Assembly: GCA_964437725.1 (NCBI GenBank) | Contig: CAYTIB010000035.1 | Span: 1 to 29,712 of the forward strand | Direction of reading: 5' to 3' | DNA: 29,712 nt | Source: CAYTIB01 sp964437725 | GTDB lineage: Bacteria > UBA8248 > JACPRG01 > G963555815 | The notes under the pieces: model-generated | What the model was told of the DNA's origin: nothing | Seen by the model: only the letters and a program-made list of their open reading frames with translations | The model's database searches: none | Shown: in pieces, positions 22,508-29,712 of the stretch | Layout: each line of letters opens with the position of its first letter | Numbering within the stretch: position 1 is the first letter of the stretch | Translations under genes and position numbers: made by a program

Positions 22508-24130
22508 TTAGAACTGGAAGGTTTTGTTTTTTTGTTCCTTTTTTTTGGCTTCTTTCCTGAGGATGTTTCTCTTGATTTTGCCCGTGTGGGTTTTAGGTAG
22601 GTCCGAAACGAATTCGATTATTTTGGGAACCTTATAAAGAGCAATACGTTTTCGGATGAGGTTTCGAATTTCTTTGGCGGTGGTTGCTGATGGTTTGAAA
22701 GAGTTTTTTAGTACCACGTAGGCCTTGATTCGGAAGCCTATCTCTTTGTCTGGGACGCCGATAACTCCAGCCTCTATAACGCCCGAGTGTTCCAGGCAGG
22801 CTTCTTCGATCTCCTTCGGAGAGATCATGTATCCCCGGCTTTTGATGAGGTCGTCTTTGCGACTGACGTACCAGAAATATCCGTCCTCATCAAACCGACC
22901 AAGATCACCTGTGTAGTACCATCCATTGATATGATTTTCCTTCCAAGCTTTTGGCATTTTTCGGTATTCTACGAATAGACCAGGACAGTCGTCACGGATG
23001 GCAACACGGCCTACTTCATTGTTAGGGATTGGTTTGCCATCAAAGTCATGTATTTCCATGACATACCCGGGCAAGACCTTCCCTGTTGAGCCCGGCTTGA
23101 TTGGTTCTTGGTCCAAGTTAACGCAAAACTTTTGGAGTTCCGAAACACCTAATCCATCGATAATGTCACACCCAAATTGAGCCTTCCATTCTCTGTAGGT
23201 TTCTGGAGGTAGGGTTTCGCCTGAGCTAACACATAGGCGAAGATTCCCTAAATTAGGCTTTTCCTTAAAATTAGAGCTTGCAAGAATCATGCGATAGGCT
23301 GTTGGAACGGTCGAGAAGATGGTAATGCCGCGTTTTTTGAGTGTGTGAATAGCTTTCGAGGGTTCGAACCTTTCGTTATGTATGTAAATCGCAGTTCGCA
23401 TGTAAAGGCAATGCATCAACCCTTGGCCCAGAGAATACATGAAGCTGAATTCTGCAGGGTTCCAACTAAGATCATCCGCGCGAAGCTTTAACATCAAATG
23501 TCCTACTGAATCCCCAGTGGCAATTATCCAGCGATTGGCGTGGACAATTCCTTTCGGGGTTCCTGTGGTGCCCGATGTGTAGAGCATAAAAGCCGGATCT
23601 TCAGATTGAGTTTGTAGTGCATCGAGTTTGGAGGGCGACGTGGAGAGGAGATTGTCGAAAGAAGGGATGTTTTTATATTCTCCACTAAAAAGGTATATGT
23701 GATCGATGTTCGGACAGTTAGGAAGTATCTCAACCAGTGCATCCAATCGGTCTTCTGTCGTAAATACCGCTTTGGCATCTGAATTCTCGATAATATGTTG
23801 AAGTTCTTTTGGCCCTAAAAGAGAATTGCTCAGCACTGGAAGAGCGCCCACCCATAAACAAGCAAGGACTGCAACAACGTAATTTGGATGATTGGGAGAG
23901 CGTATGACTATTGCGTCCCCGCGTCTAATGCCGAGGTCTGTAAGCGCGTTTGCACAACGTAACATGCGTGAGTGAATTTCAATGAAGGGAATTCTTTGGT
24001 CCCCAAATATTATCGCTATGTCTTCGTGATTTCCTTCCGTAAGCCATGGATGGCAGATAGCCTTTGCAATATTAAGGACAGGGGGAATTTTTTGATAATA
24101 AGTCGGGAGTGGGACCTTCCAGTTACTCAT
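22508..24130 (-). CDS. AMP-forming acyl-CoA synthetase (ANL superfamily, benzoate-CoA-ligase-like)
   Basis: This enzyme activates a carboxylic acid to its CoA ester through an acyl-adenylate. The P-loop-like motif is Y-T-S-G-T-T-G-T-P-K-G (184-194), followed by G-V-S-E (in place of the more common G-x-T-E), Y-Y-T-G-D-L-G with the ribose-binding Asp, the hinge region R-K-D-D-L-I-K-S-R-G-Y-M-I-S-P-K-E-I-E, and the catalytic Lys518 in H-T-G-K-I-K-R. The hinge's I-S-P and the overall spacing resemble benzoate- or anthranilate-CoA ligases more than fatty-acyl ligases; this is an inference from pattern, and medium-chain acids remain possible. The Lys-rich tail after residue 525 is longer than usual. 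It stands 171 bases after the membrane-protein gene on the same strand and probably has its own promoter. Confidence 0.87.
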   Translation of the reverse strand: MSNWKVPLPTYYQKIPPVLNIAKAICHPWLTEGNHEDIAIIFGDQRIPFIEIHSRMLRCANALTDLGIRRGDAIVIRSPNHPNYVVAVLACLWVGALPVLSNSLLGPKELQHIIENSDAKAVFTTEDRLDALVEILPNCPNIDHIYLFSGEYKNIPSFDNLLSTSPSKLDALQTQSEDPAFMLYTSGTTGTPKGIVHANRWIIATGDSVGHLMLKLRADDLSWNPAEFSFMYSLGQGLMHCLYMRTAIYIHNERFEPSKAIHTLKKRGITIFSTVPTAYRMILASSNFKEKPNLGNLRLCVSSGETLPPETYREWKAQFGCDIIDGLGVSELQKFCVNLDQEPIKPGSTGKVLPGYVMEIHDFDGKPIPNNEVGRVAIRDDCPGLFVEYRKMPKAWKENHINGWYYTGDLGRFDEDGYFWYVSRKDDLIKSRGYMISPKEIEEACLEHSGVIEAGVIGVPDKEIGFRIKAYVVLKNSFKPSATTAKEIRNLIRKRIALYKVPKIIEFVSDLPKTHTGKIKRNILRKEAKKKEQKNKTFQF

Positions 24131-24301
24131 TGATTTACGCTTTCTGAGATTTGTTGAATAATCTTTGAATCCGATTATCGAGGCATTCTCCGCTAAATGG
24201 CTTATTTTAATTCTATGATTCTCGGACTTCCAGTTGGTTAAGTATTATCACTGTATTATTAGTATCTGATTGCATGGGGAGAATTCCTCGAAACCACTCT
24301 T

Positions 24302-25834
24302 TCATGTGATGTCTTTTAGGAGGTTTTCCATAATTGGGATAAGAGGTTTATGTAGGAGAGGTCGTGATGTAATCCAAAGACTGATCCACGTGTAAAGTAT
24401 CATCATTAGTAGAAGTGGTAGCTGACATAGTGTGAATCGTTTCGCCTTGGTTAATATCCTTTGAGCTATTTGGTGGGCTGTTACTATGGAAATGGTGTGT
24501 CCGGAAACGATAAGTATCACTTGGCAGGTCCAGACCACCTCGGTTTTCAATCGATAGTCTACTGAAACTACTTTGTGTTGCATGAAATTTGACAAAGAAG
24601 TGGCTTCATATCCCATCGGATCGGAGAGTGCTATTCCAAGCTCAATGAAGCGAGGTAGGATGAGATTAAAAAAATGTGCAAGATAATAGCCAAAGGCTAT
24701 CGGCAGTAAGGATAATCCGAATGCACGTGCTAATTCTCCGACGTTTTTATGTCCCGCTAGGCAAGACATCCAAGCACAGGACCCATAGTAGCATGCAGCA
24801 AAAATAACTAGCCCGGAAGACAAGAGGATTAATTGTACGCCTTCCATGACAGGGATGCCTGGAAAGGCGTTGATGGCTATTTCCATCAACGCACTGGTGC
24901 TTCGAATCCACTCCTGCGTTGCCATATATCCGTCATAGGTGACTGAATACATTATGCTGATAATAAATATGACACTTAAATTGTCTTTGAGTGATTCTCT
25001 TCTCAGTGCAGCTCCGTATGGCCTGACTTCCAAAGTGTGCTCTCCGTGTCCTATCGGTGCAAATAAGCCAAGAACTTGGAAATAGCGAGTAAAAGGATCA
25101 GCTAGGTTCATCCAGTCTTTTCCGAAAAGGATCAATCCTGCCCAGATATAAATTGAATAAAAAACCGTAATTGTGGCTAGTGATCGTGGCTCGTCCGATT
25201 GAAACCAGCTTAATTCAAACCATATAAAACTAATGTAGAGGATAAGAGCTGGCCAAGCTCCAAGTTTTTGGGGATAGCGAATGTGAAAGGAAAAACGCCG
25301 CATTCCAGTCCACTTATAGATTGCAAGAAGAGGATTAATGTGACCCCATGGATTTCCAACCAAAAATGAAAACAGGCTTAGGCCGAACCAAAACAGAATC
25401 CAAATCAAACTTGATGTTGCGTTGAATTCAGTTTTTGGATTGCCGAAAAACCCTGCTAGCAGAACAAGCAAAAAAAGACCAACGGAAATGATCTGCGTTA
25501 ATAAGGCAATCCTGGGGTTTTGGAAGATCCATTTTAGGAGCGGAAATGTAGAGGCAGGACGAAAAGAGTGTTGAGTTGACCTGCAATCACTGCTTTTTTT
25601 GGTTTTGTACCTATTGAGCAGAATAAAGGAAAGGAGGAGAACAGCAGTGGCCGCGATTAATACGATCCATCCCGGAATAGGAGAATTGAATCGGGTCTCG
25701 GCTACAGCGTGACTTAGGGCAGGGACTTCGAAGATAAGGACAAGGAAGGCCTGGAAAAAGACCCAAAGCAAGATTTGTCTTTGGTGTGAATATGTATTTG
25801 TCTTGGTTCTCGATGAACAGCTTGTCTCCAACAC
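24302..25834 (-). CDS. Fenitrothion-hydrolase-like polytopic membrane protein
   Basis: This is a multi-pass protein with roughly 11 hydrophobic spans, the first possibly a signal anchor. I recognise the pattern of the family annotated as fenitrothion hydrolase (FedA/FedB-like): a V-G-N-P-W-G-H-I-N-P-L segment after span 4, then W-x-x-L-A-D-P-F-x-x-Y-F-x-x-L-G-L-F-A-P, a Y-D-G-Y in span 7, L-P-I-A-F-G-Y-Y-L-A-H-F-F-N-L-I-L, S-D-P-M-G-Y, and a late S-G-H-x-x-S-I-V-T-A-H. The polar His and Asp residues inside spans could form a metal or proton site. Most members have no tested function, so organophosphate hydrolysis should not be assumed. The start is a GTG (complement of 25832-25834) behind a G-rich stretch. 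It is on the same strand as, and 87 bases after, the M20-family gene. Confidence 0.7.
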   Translation of the reverse strand: MLETSCSSRTKTNTYSHQRQILLWVFFQAFLVLIFEVPALSHAVAETRFNSPIPGWIVLIAATAVLLLSFILLNRYKTKKSSDCRSTQHSFRPASTFPLLKWIFQNPRIALLTQIISVGLFLLVLLAGFFGNPKTEFNATSSLIWILFWFGLSLFSFLVGNPWGHINPLLAIYKWTGMRRFSFHIRYPQKLGAWPALILYISFIWFELSWFQSDEPRSLATITVFYSIYIWAGLILFGKDWMNLADPFTRYFQVLGLFAPIGHGEHTLEVRPYGAALRRESLKDNLSVIFIISIMYSVTYDGYMATQEWIRSTSALMEIAINAFPGIPVMEGVQLILLSSGLVIFAACYYGSCAWMSCLAGHKNVGELARAFGLSLLPIAFGYYLAHFFNLILPRFIELGIALSDPMGYEATSLSNFMQHKVVSVDYRLKTEVVWTCQVILIVSGHTISIVTAHQIAQRILTKAKRFTLCQLPLLLMMILYTWISLWITSRPLLHKPLIPIMENLLKDIT

Positions 25835-25921
25835 ATGCCCCCGGAATTGGGCACGAAATCCTGAACATGAAAGCTTTCCGTACCTATTCTTTGAAATTCC
25901 ACATCGAATCTTGGAATTTCC

Positions 25922-27190
25922 CTAGACGTCTTGGTTGCAGATATCTAAGGCGACTTGGGCGTAAACCTTTGCCGAATTTAGAAGATCATCAACTTGTATA
26001 GAATCTAGTTCTTTTCCTTCTGCAAAAGATTTTGTGTAAGAGGGACCATAGGTAGCCGAAGGAATACCCACCTCGTTGAAGACGTTCATATCCCGCCACA
26101 TGCTGGTGATGGGGGTAAAGACAGTTTCCGTAGGTTTCGCGAAAACTTTCTGGTGAGCATTTTCAATTGCCTCGGTCAGGGGTTCGTGCCCCTTGGCGAT
26201 ATATCCTCGTCGTGTCATATAGGGTGTGATCTCGGCTTCCAATCCAGTATCGGCGATGATACGCTTCAATTTTGGCAGGATATACAAAGGATCCTTCCCG
26301 GGGGGAATGCGTACATCCAGATATATGCTGCAACGACCAACGGAGTTGCCAATTTTCCATGGGAGTCCACCTCGGATAGCTCCCACACTTACGTTAGGCT
26401 TAATGCTGCCGCCGCCGAAGTCTACCTTCTCTTCTTCAATGAACTGGTCGGCCCAATCCTCTAAGGCGTTGATTAGCTGAGCCATTTTAACAACAGCGTT
26501 GGGACTTTCGGTGCGTGGGGTAGGTCGTGGTATGAACGGTGTATAGAACCCTGCACCTCTGGTCGTAATTTTAAAATAGGCACATCCGCATTGTGCCCAG
26601 GTTTTAGCAAAGTTTGTACACTCTGCCACCAAGGCGAAATCCGCTACGATCCCATGGTCTACCAAATGACGAGCACCGAGACCTTTACCTAAATATCGTC
26701 CACCCTGAAACTCATCAATTGGGGCTGTACCTATCTCGCCAACAACGGCAGTGATAATAAGATCACCTTTAAGGGGAATCCCACTGTCTCGTATAGCCCG
26801 TGCAGCAAAAAGCGTAGCAGAAAGGGGGCCTTTATCGTTGAATACCCCTTGACCGTAGAGTTGGTCTCCCTCCCTCCATGCTTGAACATATTCGGGTAAA
26901 AGTTCCCCCGCACTCCAAACATCTTCAGGAGCTCCGTACTTGGTGTCGATGTGCGCATTGTAAATTAGGGATTTTCCCCCTCCCGTTCCCTTCAGAACGG
27001 CAACAATGTTATTACGCCCGGGGGCAGCTTCCATTTTTTGGGGTGCAAAATTATTTTCTTCAAGCCATTCAAATAGAGCTTCACCCATTTCGGTTTCAAG
27101 ACCTGTGGGGCTGGCTGTGTTTCCAAATTTCAGCGCAGTTTCTGCGAGTTCTTCGCGATCAATAGAATCTAAAATTTTCTCAATATTCAT
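25922..27190 (-). CDS. M20-family metallopeptidase / amidohydrolase-like protein
   Basis: This has the fold of the ArgE/DapE/aminoacylase-1 group. N-A-H-I-D-T-K-Y-G (about residues 78-86) supplies the usual His and Asp of the first metal-site motif, and F-N-D-K-G-P (Asp119) the bridging Asp. The next motif, normally E-E, reads V-V-G-E-I-G with a single Glu (152). Near the C-terminus, where the family has a metal-binding His before the final helices, it reads S-Y-T-K-S-F-A-E-G. It may therefore have a changed metal site and be a relative with another activity. ATG 27190 is chosen for a GGAG upstream. A start at 27223 would add 11 residues. It lies between a molybdenum hydroxylase and a membrane protein on the same strand, suggesting it handles an amide or ester in that pathway. 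Confidence 0.82.
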   Translation of the reverse strand: MNIEKILDSIDREELAETALKFGNTASPTGLETEMGEALFEWLEENNFAPQKMEAAPGRNNIVAVLKGTGGGKSLIYNAHIDTKYGAPEDVWSAGELLPEYVQAWREGDQLYGQGVFNDKGPLSATLFAARAIRDSGIPLKGDLIITAVVGEIGTAPIDEFQGGRYLGKGLGARHLVDHGIVADFALVAECTNFAKTWAQCGCAYFKITTRGAGFYTPFIPRPTPRTESPNAVVKMAQLINALEDWADQFIEEEKVDFGGGSIKPNVSVGAIRGGLPWKIGNSVGRCSIYLDVRIPPGKDPLYILPKLKRIIADTGLEAEITPYMTRRGYIAKGHEPLTEAIENAHQKVFAKPTETVFTPITSMWRDMNVFNEVGIPSATYGPSYTKSFAEGKELDSIQVDDLLNSAKVYAQVALDICNQDV

Positions 27191-27267
27191 CGTGCTTACT
27201 CTCCAAACGATTGTTTTTAACAATCATGGTTTTCAATTGATGAAAAGTTATTTTTTGATATTAATCT

Positions 27268-29616
27268 CTACTGTGTAGAGACATTTTCTTTGGCCTGCTT
27301 GATGAGGGCATGTAACTTGGACGGTGCGAGTAGTGAGCGGTTTACGGTTACACCAAGAGGTTTTAGTGCATCTTCTACGGCAGATGCGACTGCCGGTAGC
27401 GCTCCGATAGTCCCTCCTTCGCCACAGCCTTTTATACCTAGTGGGTTGGTCGGGCAAGGGCTTTCTAAGTGGACTGTTTCGATAGGTGGAATATCTGTTG
27501 ACAACGGAAGTAAATAATCCAGAAAAGTTGATGCCTGTGGTGTGCCGTTTTCGTCGAAGGCCAACTCTTCAATTAGGGCATCTCCAATTCCATGTGCTAC
27601 ACCACCATGAATTTGGCCATCCACTAACATTGGATTTACCATGCGCCCACAGTCATGTCCTGCAATGTATCGTAGTATTTCTACGAATCCGGTTTCTGGA
27701 TCCACCTCGACAACGGCAACATGGGCTCCATAGGCGTAGGCTGGAACATCAGGCTTGAAATATTCTTCAGAATCTAAGCCTGGCTGAGAACCCTTGGGGA
27801 GGGGAGGACCGCCAATGCCCGATATGGAATAGTTGGCAATTTCTCCAAGAGTAACTGATTTGTCAGTAGCACCTTTGACAAATATTTTTCCATCTTCGAT
27901 GGTTAGATCTTTTTCACTTGCTTCGAGCTTTGCCGCCGCAAGCGTTAATGCTTTTTGTCGGATGGTGCTAGCGGCCATTACGATTGCGTTTGAAGCGTTC
28001 ACAGTGCTTCTGCTCCCGAAGGTGCCGATCCCGTATGTGATATGGTTCGTGTCGCCTGTAATTACTCGAACTTTTTCAGGTGATACGCCCATTGCGTCTG
28101 CTGCAACTTGAGCAAAAGTGGATGCGTGACCTTGTCCTTGTGGAGTTGAGCCAGTCGCGACCACTACGCTCCCATAAGGTTCTACGTGCATTTTTGCGCC
28201 TTCAAAGGGACCGCCTCCGGTCATCTCTACTTTGCAAGCCACACCGACCCCGAAAAGCTTCCCCCCGTGAGAGCTACGCTCCTGTTTGCGTAATGATTCG
28301 TACCCCGCTTTATTGAGAGTTGCCTTAAGGAGTTCTGGGTAGTTTCCACTTTCGTATGTCATTGGACCAGCCCAGGTGGGTATCCCTACGACATAAGGAA
28401 TCTCTTCTGGTTGAATGAAATTCCTGAAGCGCACCTCGGTATTATCTAGGCCCAATTTGTTCGCAATTCGGTCCATCGTGCGTTCGACAATAAAGGCCCC
28501 TTGAGGCCGACTAGCCCCTCGCACTGGGCCGCATGGGACCCTATGCGTATAAACTTGGTCTAATGTGCCTTCGTAATTTGTGATTTTGTAAAGGCCGACA
28601 GCGTGACTTAAAACATTTAAAGAATTTAGTGGGCCATAGATGGCATAGGCGCCAGTATCTAAAGTTGTATGTACTTTAAGGGCGAGGACATGCCCTTCAT
28701 CGTCAAATCCAACGGTAACCTTATGAATCCCTTCGCGTTCCTGGATCGTGGCTTGTATGAATTCCATGCGATCCCCTGTCCAACGAACCGGGCTTTTTAG
28801 CTGTAAGGTCAGCCAAGGAATCACTAGATCCTCTGGGTAAAAACTACCTTTGGGGCCGAATCCTCCACCTACATCGGGAGAGATTACTTCAACTGTGTCT
28901 TCGGGACGATTGAGTATTGCTGCGATTCTATGTCGGGTGGGATGAGGAGCTTGCGATGATATGTATACACGGATTCGGTCGAATTGCTGATCGTAATGTG
29001 CCAGAATCGATCGACATTCCATGGCACCAGCTGCACCTCGCTGAGTATGTAATTCGAATTCTTCGACTTGAGGTGAAGTAGCGAGAGCCTTGTCTGGATC
29101 TCCGATGCGAGTTTCTAGGTGTCCCGCTAGGTTGCTTCCTAACTCATCCTGCACCAGTGGAGCATCCTGCTTTAGAGCATCTATCGGATGACATGATGCT
29201 GGTAGAACTTCGTACTCAACAATAGCCCCTTCGAGCGCATCCTCGGCTTCTGCCCGGGATGGGGCGACGACAACAGCCACAGGTTCACCGTAAAAGCGGG
29301 TTTTCCCCTTTGCAAGAGGAGCCCAGTTAACTCCCTTAATAGCAGGATGAGGCATCTGGAGTGGGAAATTATCCCCCGCGGGTCCCATGTCTTCATTTTT
29401 GAAAGCTGCTACAGCGCCGGCCTCCAGACAACCAGTCAGATCAATTTTTTGGATACGTGCATGGGCATACGGCGATCGCAAAAAGGCTGCGTGGAGAGCA
29501 TCGGGGCAATCCAGGTCATCAACATAGCGACCACTCCCTGTTAGCAATCTTTGGTCCTCGGACCGTGGAATACGAGCTCCAAAAAATCGAGGATTCAAAA
29601 GCAGGTCTGAGCTCAT
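27268..29616 (-). CDS. Xanthine-dehydrogenase-family molybdopterin-binding subunit
   Basis: This is the large catalytic subunit of a molybdenum hydroxylase that uses water to hydroxylate an aldehyde, an N-heterocycle or a related substrate. The product starts with an Ald_Xan_dh_C-type domain (R-S-E-D-Q-R-L-L-T-G-S-G-R-Y-V-D-D and R-S-P-Y-A-H-A), then the Mo-cofactor domains: P-D-V-G-G-G-F-G-P-K (248-256), V-R-G-A-S-R-P-Q (365-372), G-x-x-P-Q-G-Q-G-H and the catalytic G-E-G-G with Glu733. The active-site loop reads V-R-G-A-S-R-P-Q rather than the A-Y-x-C-S-F-R of form I CO dehydrogenase, so it is not CoxL. The length of 782 is normal. A [2Fe-2S] subunit ends 9 bases upstream. The FAD-binding medium subunit, if present, lies outside the window. 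Confidence 0.92.
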   Translation of the reverse strand: MSSDLLLNPRFFGARIPRSEDQRLLTGSGRYVDDLDCPDALHAAFLRSPYAHARIQKIDLTGCLEAGAVAAFKNEDMGPAGDNFPLQMPHPAIKGVNWAPLAKGKTRFYGEPVAVVVAPSRAEAEDALEGAIVEYEVLPASCHPIDALKQDAPLVQDELGSNLAGHLETRIGDPDKALATSPQVEEFELHTQRGAAGAMECRSILAHYDQQFDRIRVYISSQAPHPTRHRIAAILNRPEDTVEVISPDVGGGFGPKGSFYPEDLVIPWLTLQLKSPVRWTGDRMEFIQATIQEREGIHKVTVGFDDEGHVLALKVHTTLDTGAYAIYGPLNSLNVLSHAVGLYKITNYEGTLDQVYTHRVPCGPVRGASRPQGAFIVERTMDRIANKLGLDNTEVRFRNFIQPEEIPYVVGIPTWAGPMTYESGNYPELLKATLNKAGYESLRKQERSSHGGKLFGVGVACKVEMTGGGPFEGAKMHVEPYGSVVVATGSTPQGQGHASTFAQVAADAMGVSPEKVRVITGDTNHITYGIGTFGSRSTVNASNAIVMAASTIRQKALTLAAAKLEASEKDLTIEDGKIFVKGATDKSVTLGEIANYSISGIGGPPLPKGSQPGLDSEEYFKPDVPAYAYGAHVAVVEVDPETGFVEILRYIAGHDCGRMVNPMLVDGQIHGGVAHGIGDALIEELAFDENGTPQASTFLDYLLPLSTDIPPIETVHLESPCPTNPLGIKGCGEGGTIGALPAVASAVEDALKPLGVTVNRSLLAPSKLHALIKQAKENVSTQ

Positions 29617-29625
29617 GATTTTTAT

Positions 29626-29712
29626 TTACCTTGCATGCAGTTCGCGGGCAGCGGTTTCCACCGCGTCCACGATGTGATGGTAGCCCGTACAACGGCAAAT
29701 ATTCCCTGACAA
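29626..29712 (-). CDS. [2Fe-2S] small subunit of a molybdenum hydroxylase, C-terminal part only
   Basis: Only the last 28 codons and the stop fall inside the window; the rest lies beyond base 29712. The translation ends L-S-G-N-I-C-R-C-T-G-Y-H-H-I-V-D-A-V, whose N-I-C-R-C-T-G-Y is the second cluster motif of CoxS/XdhC-type iron-sulfur subunits. The stop is at 29626-29628, nine bases before the large-subunit start codon, so the two are cotranscribed and surely form one complex. Confidence 0.93.
   Translation of the reverse strand: MSGNICRCTGYHHIVDAVETAARELHAR

Noticed and set aside
27209..27225. A seven-base-pair hairpin with a three-base loop between the large-subunit gene and the M20 gene.
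   Set aside because: It is short and AT-rich and lies inside the likely leader of the M20 gene, so it is too weak to call a terminator.
27268..29616. Aerobic carbon monoxide dehydrogenase large subunit (CoxL).
   Set aside because: The form I active-site motif A-Y-x-C-S-F-R is absent; the loop reads V-R-G-A-S-R-P-Q, so a general molybdenum hydroxylase is the safer call.
1..29712. CRISPR arrays, insertion sequences, phage genes and integration sites.
   Set aside because: I saw no regularly spaced repeats, transposase or integrase motifs, or terminal inverted repeats anywhere in the window.

Overview
The window looks like part of a chromosome from a Gram-negative, free-living heterotrophic bacterium. 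It encodes lipoproteins with lipoboxes, a LysM/M23 envelope peptidase, a twin-arginine-exported solute-binding protein and the surE-pcm stress pair. By eye the base composition is moderately AT-rich, and TTG and GTG starts are common, several of them with a good ribosome binding site. The mix (rubredoxin, Liv-type uptake, GctAB-type CoA-transferase, NDP-forming acyl-CoA ligase, xanthine-dehydrogenase-type molybdoenzyme) would suit an uncultivated delta-proteobacterial, SAR324-like or Tectomicrobia-like lineage. That placement is a guess; nothing here fixes the phylum.

Region 1 (1-8700, all plus strand) is mostly housekeeping: a lipoprotein whose true start may lie upstream, two terminator-like hairpins, surE, pcm and tRNA-Pro(CGG) with a long hairpin at its 3' end. 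A promoter-led three-gene operon follows: a Gfo/Idh/MocA oxidoreductase, a divergent DAHP-synthase-like enzyme and an enlarged AroE-like dehydrogenase. Next come a TIGR01777 epimerase, a LOG/TIGR00725 protein, a LysM/M23 lipoprotein and apt.

Region 2 (8700-14240, plus strand) starts with a near-consensus promoter. It carries a two-CBS-domain protein, a small FMN split-barrel protein, rubredoxin, both subunits of a class I CoA-transferase and both subunits of an NDP-forming acyl-CoA synthetase in beta-alpha order.

Region 3 (14240-21530) is for uptake. It has an SsuC/TauC-type permease and ATPase with no binding protein of their own in the window, then a complete livHMGF cassette. A bidirectional hairpin terminator separates livF from the convergent minus-strand gene for the Liv-type binding protein. 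A 511-base AT-rich divergent spacer follows.

Region 4 (21530-29712) holds a plus-strand crotonase-fold protein and a minus-strand catabolic group. The latter comprises the C-terminal end of a [2Fe-2S] subunit, a molybdopterin hydroxylase large subunit, an M20-family protein with a modified metal site, a fenitrothion-hydrolase-like polytopic membrane protein and an AMP-forming acyl-CoA ligase. Taken together, regions 2-4 look like a module for importing an organic acid or amide, hydroxylating or hydrolysing it, activating it to a CoA thioester by one of three routes, and passing it to a crotonase. The substrate cannot be read from the sequence.

The most unusual items are the oxidoreductase / DAHPS-like / AroE-like operon, whose shikimate-type enzymes both depart from their family signatures, and the molybdoenzyme / M20 / FedA-like membrane protein group.
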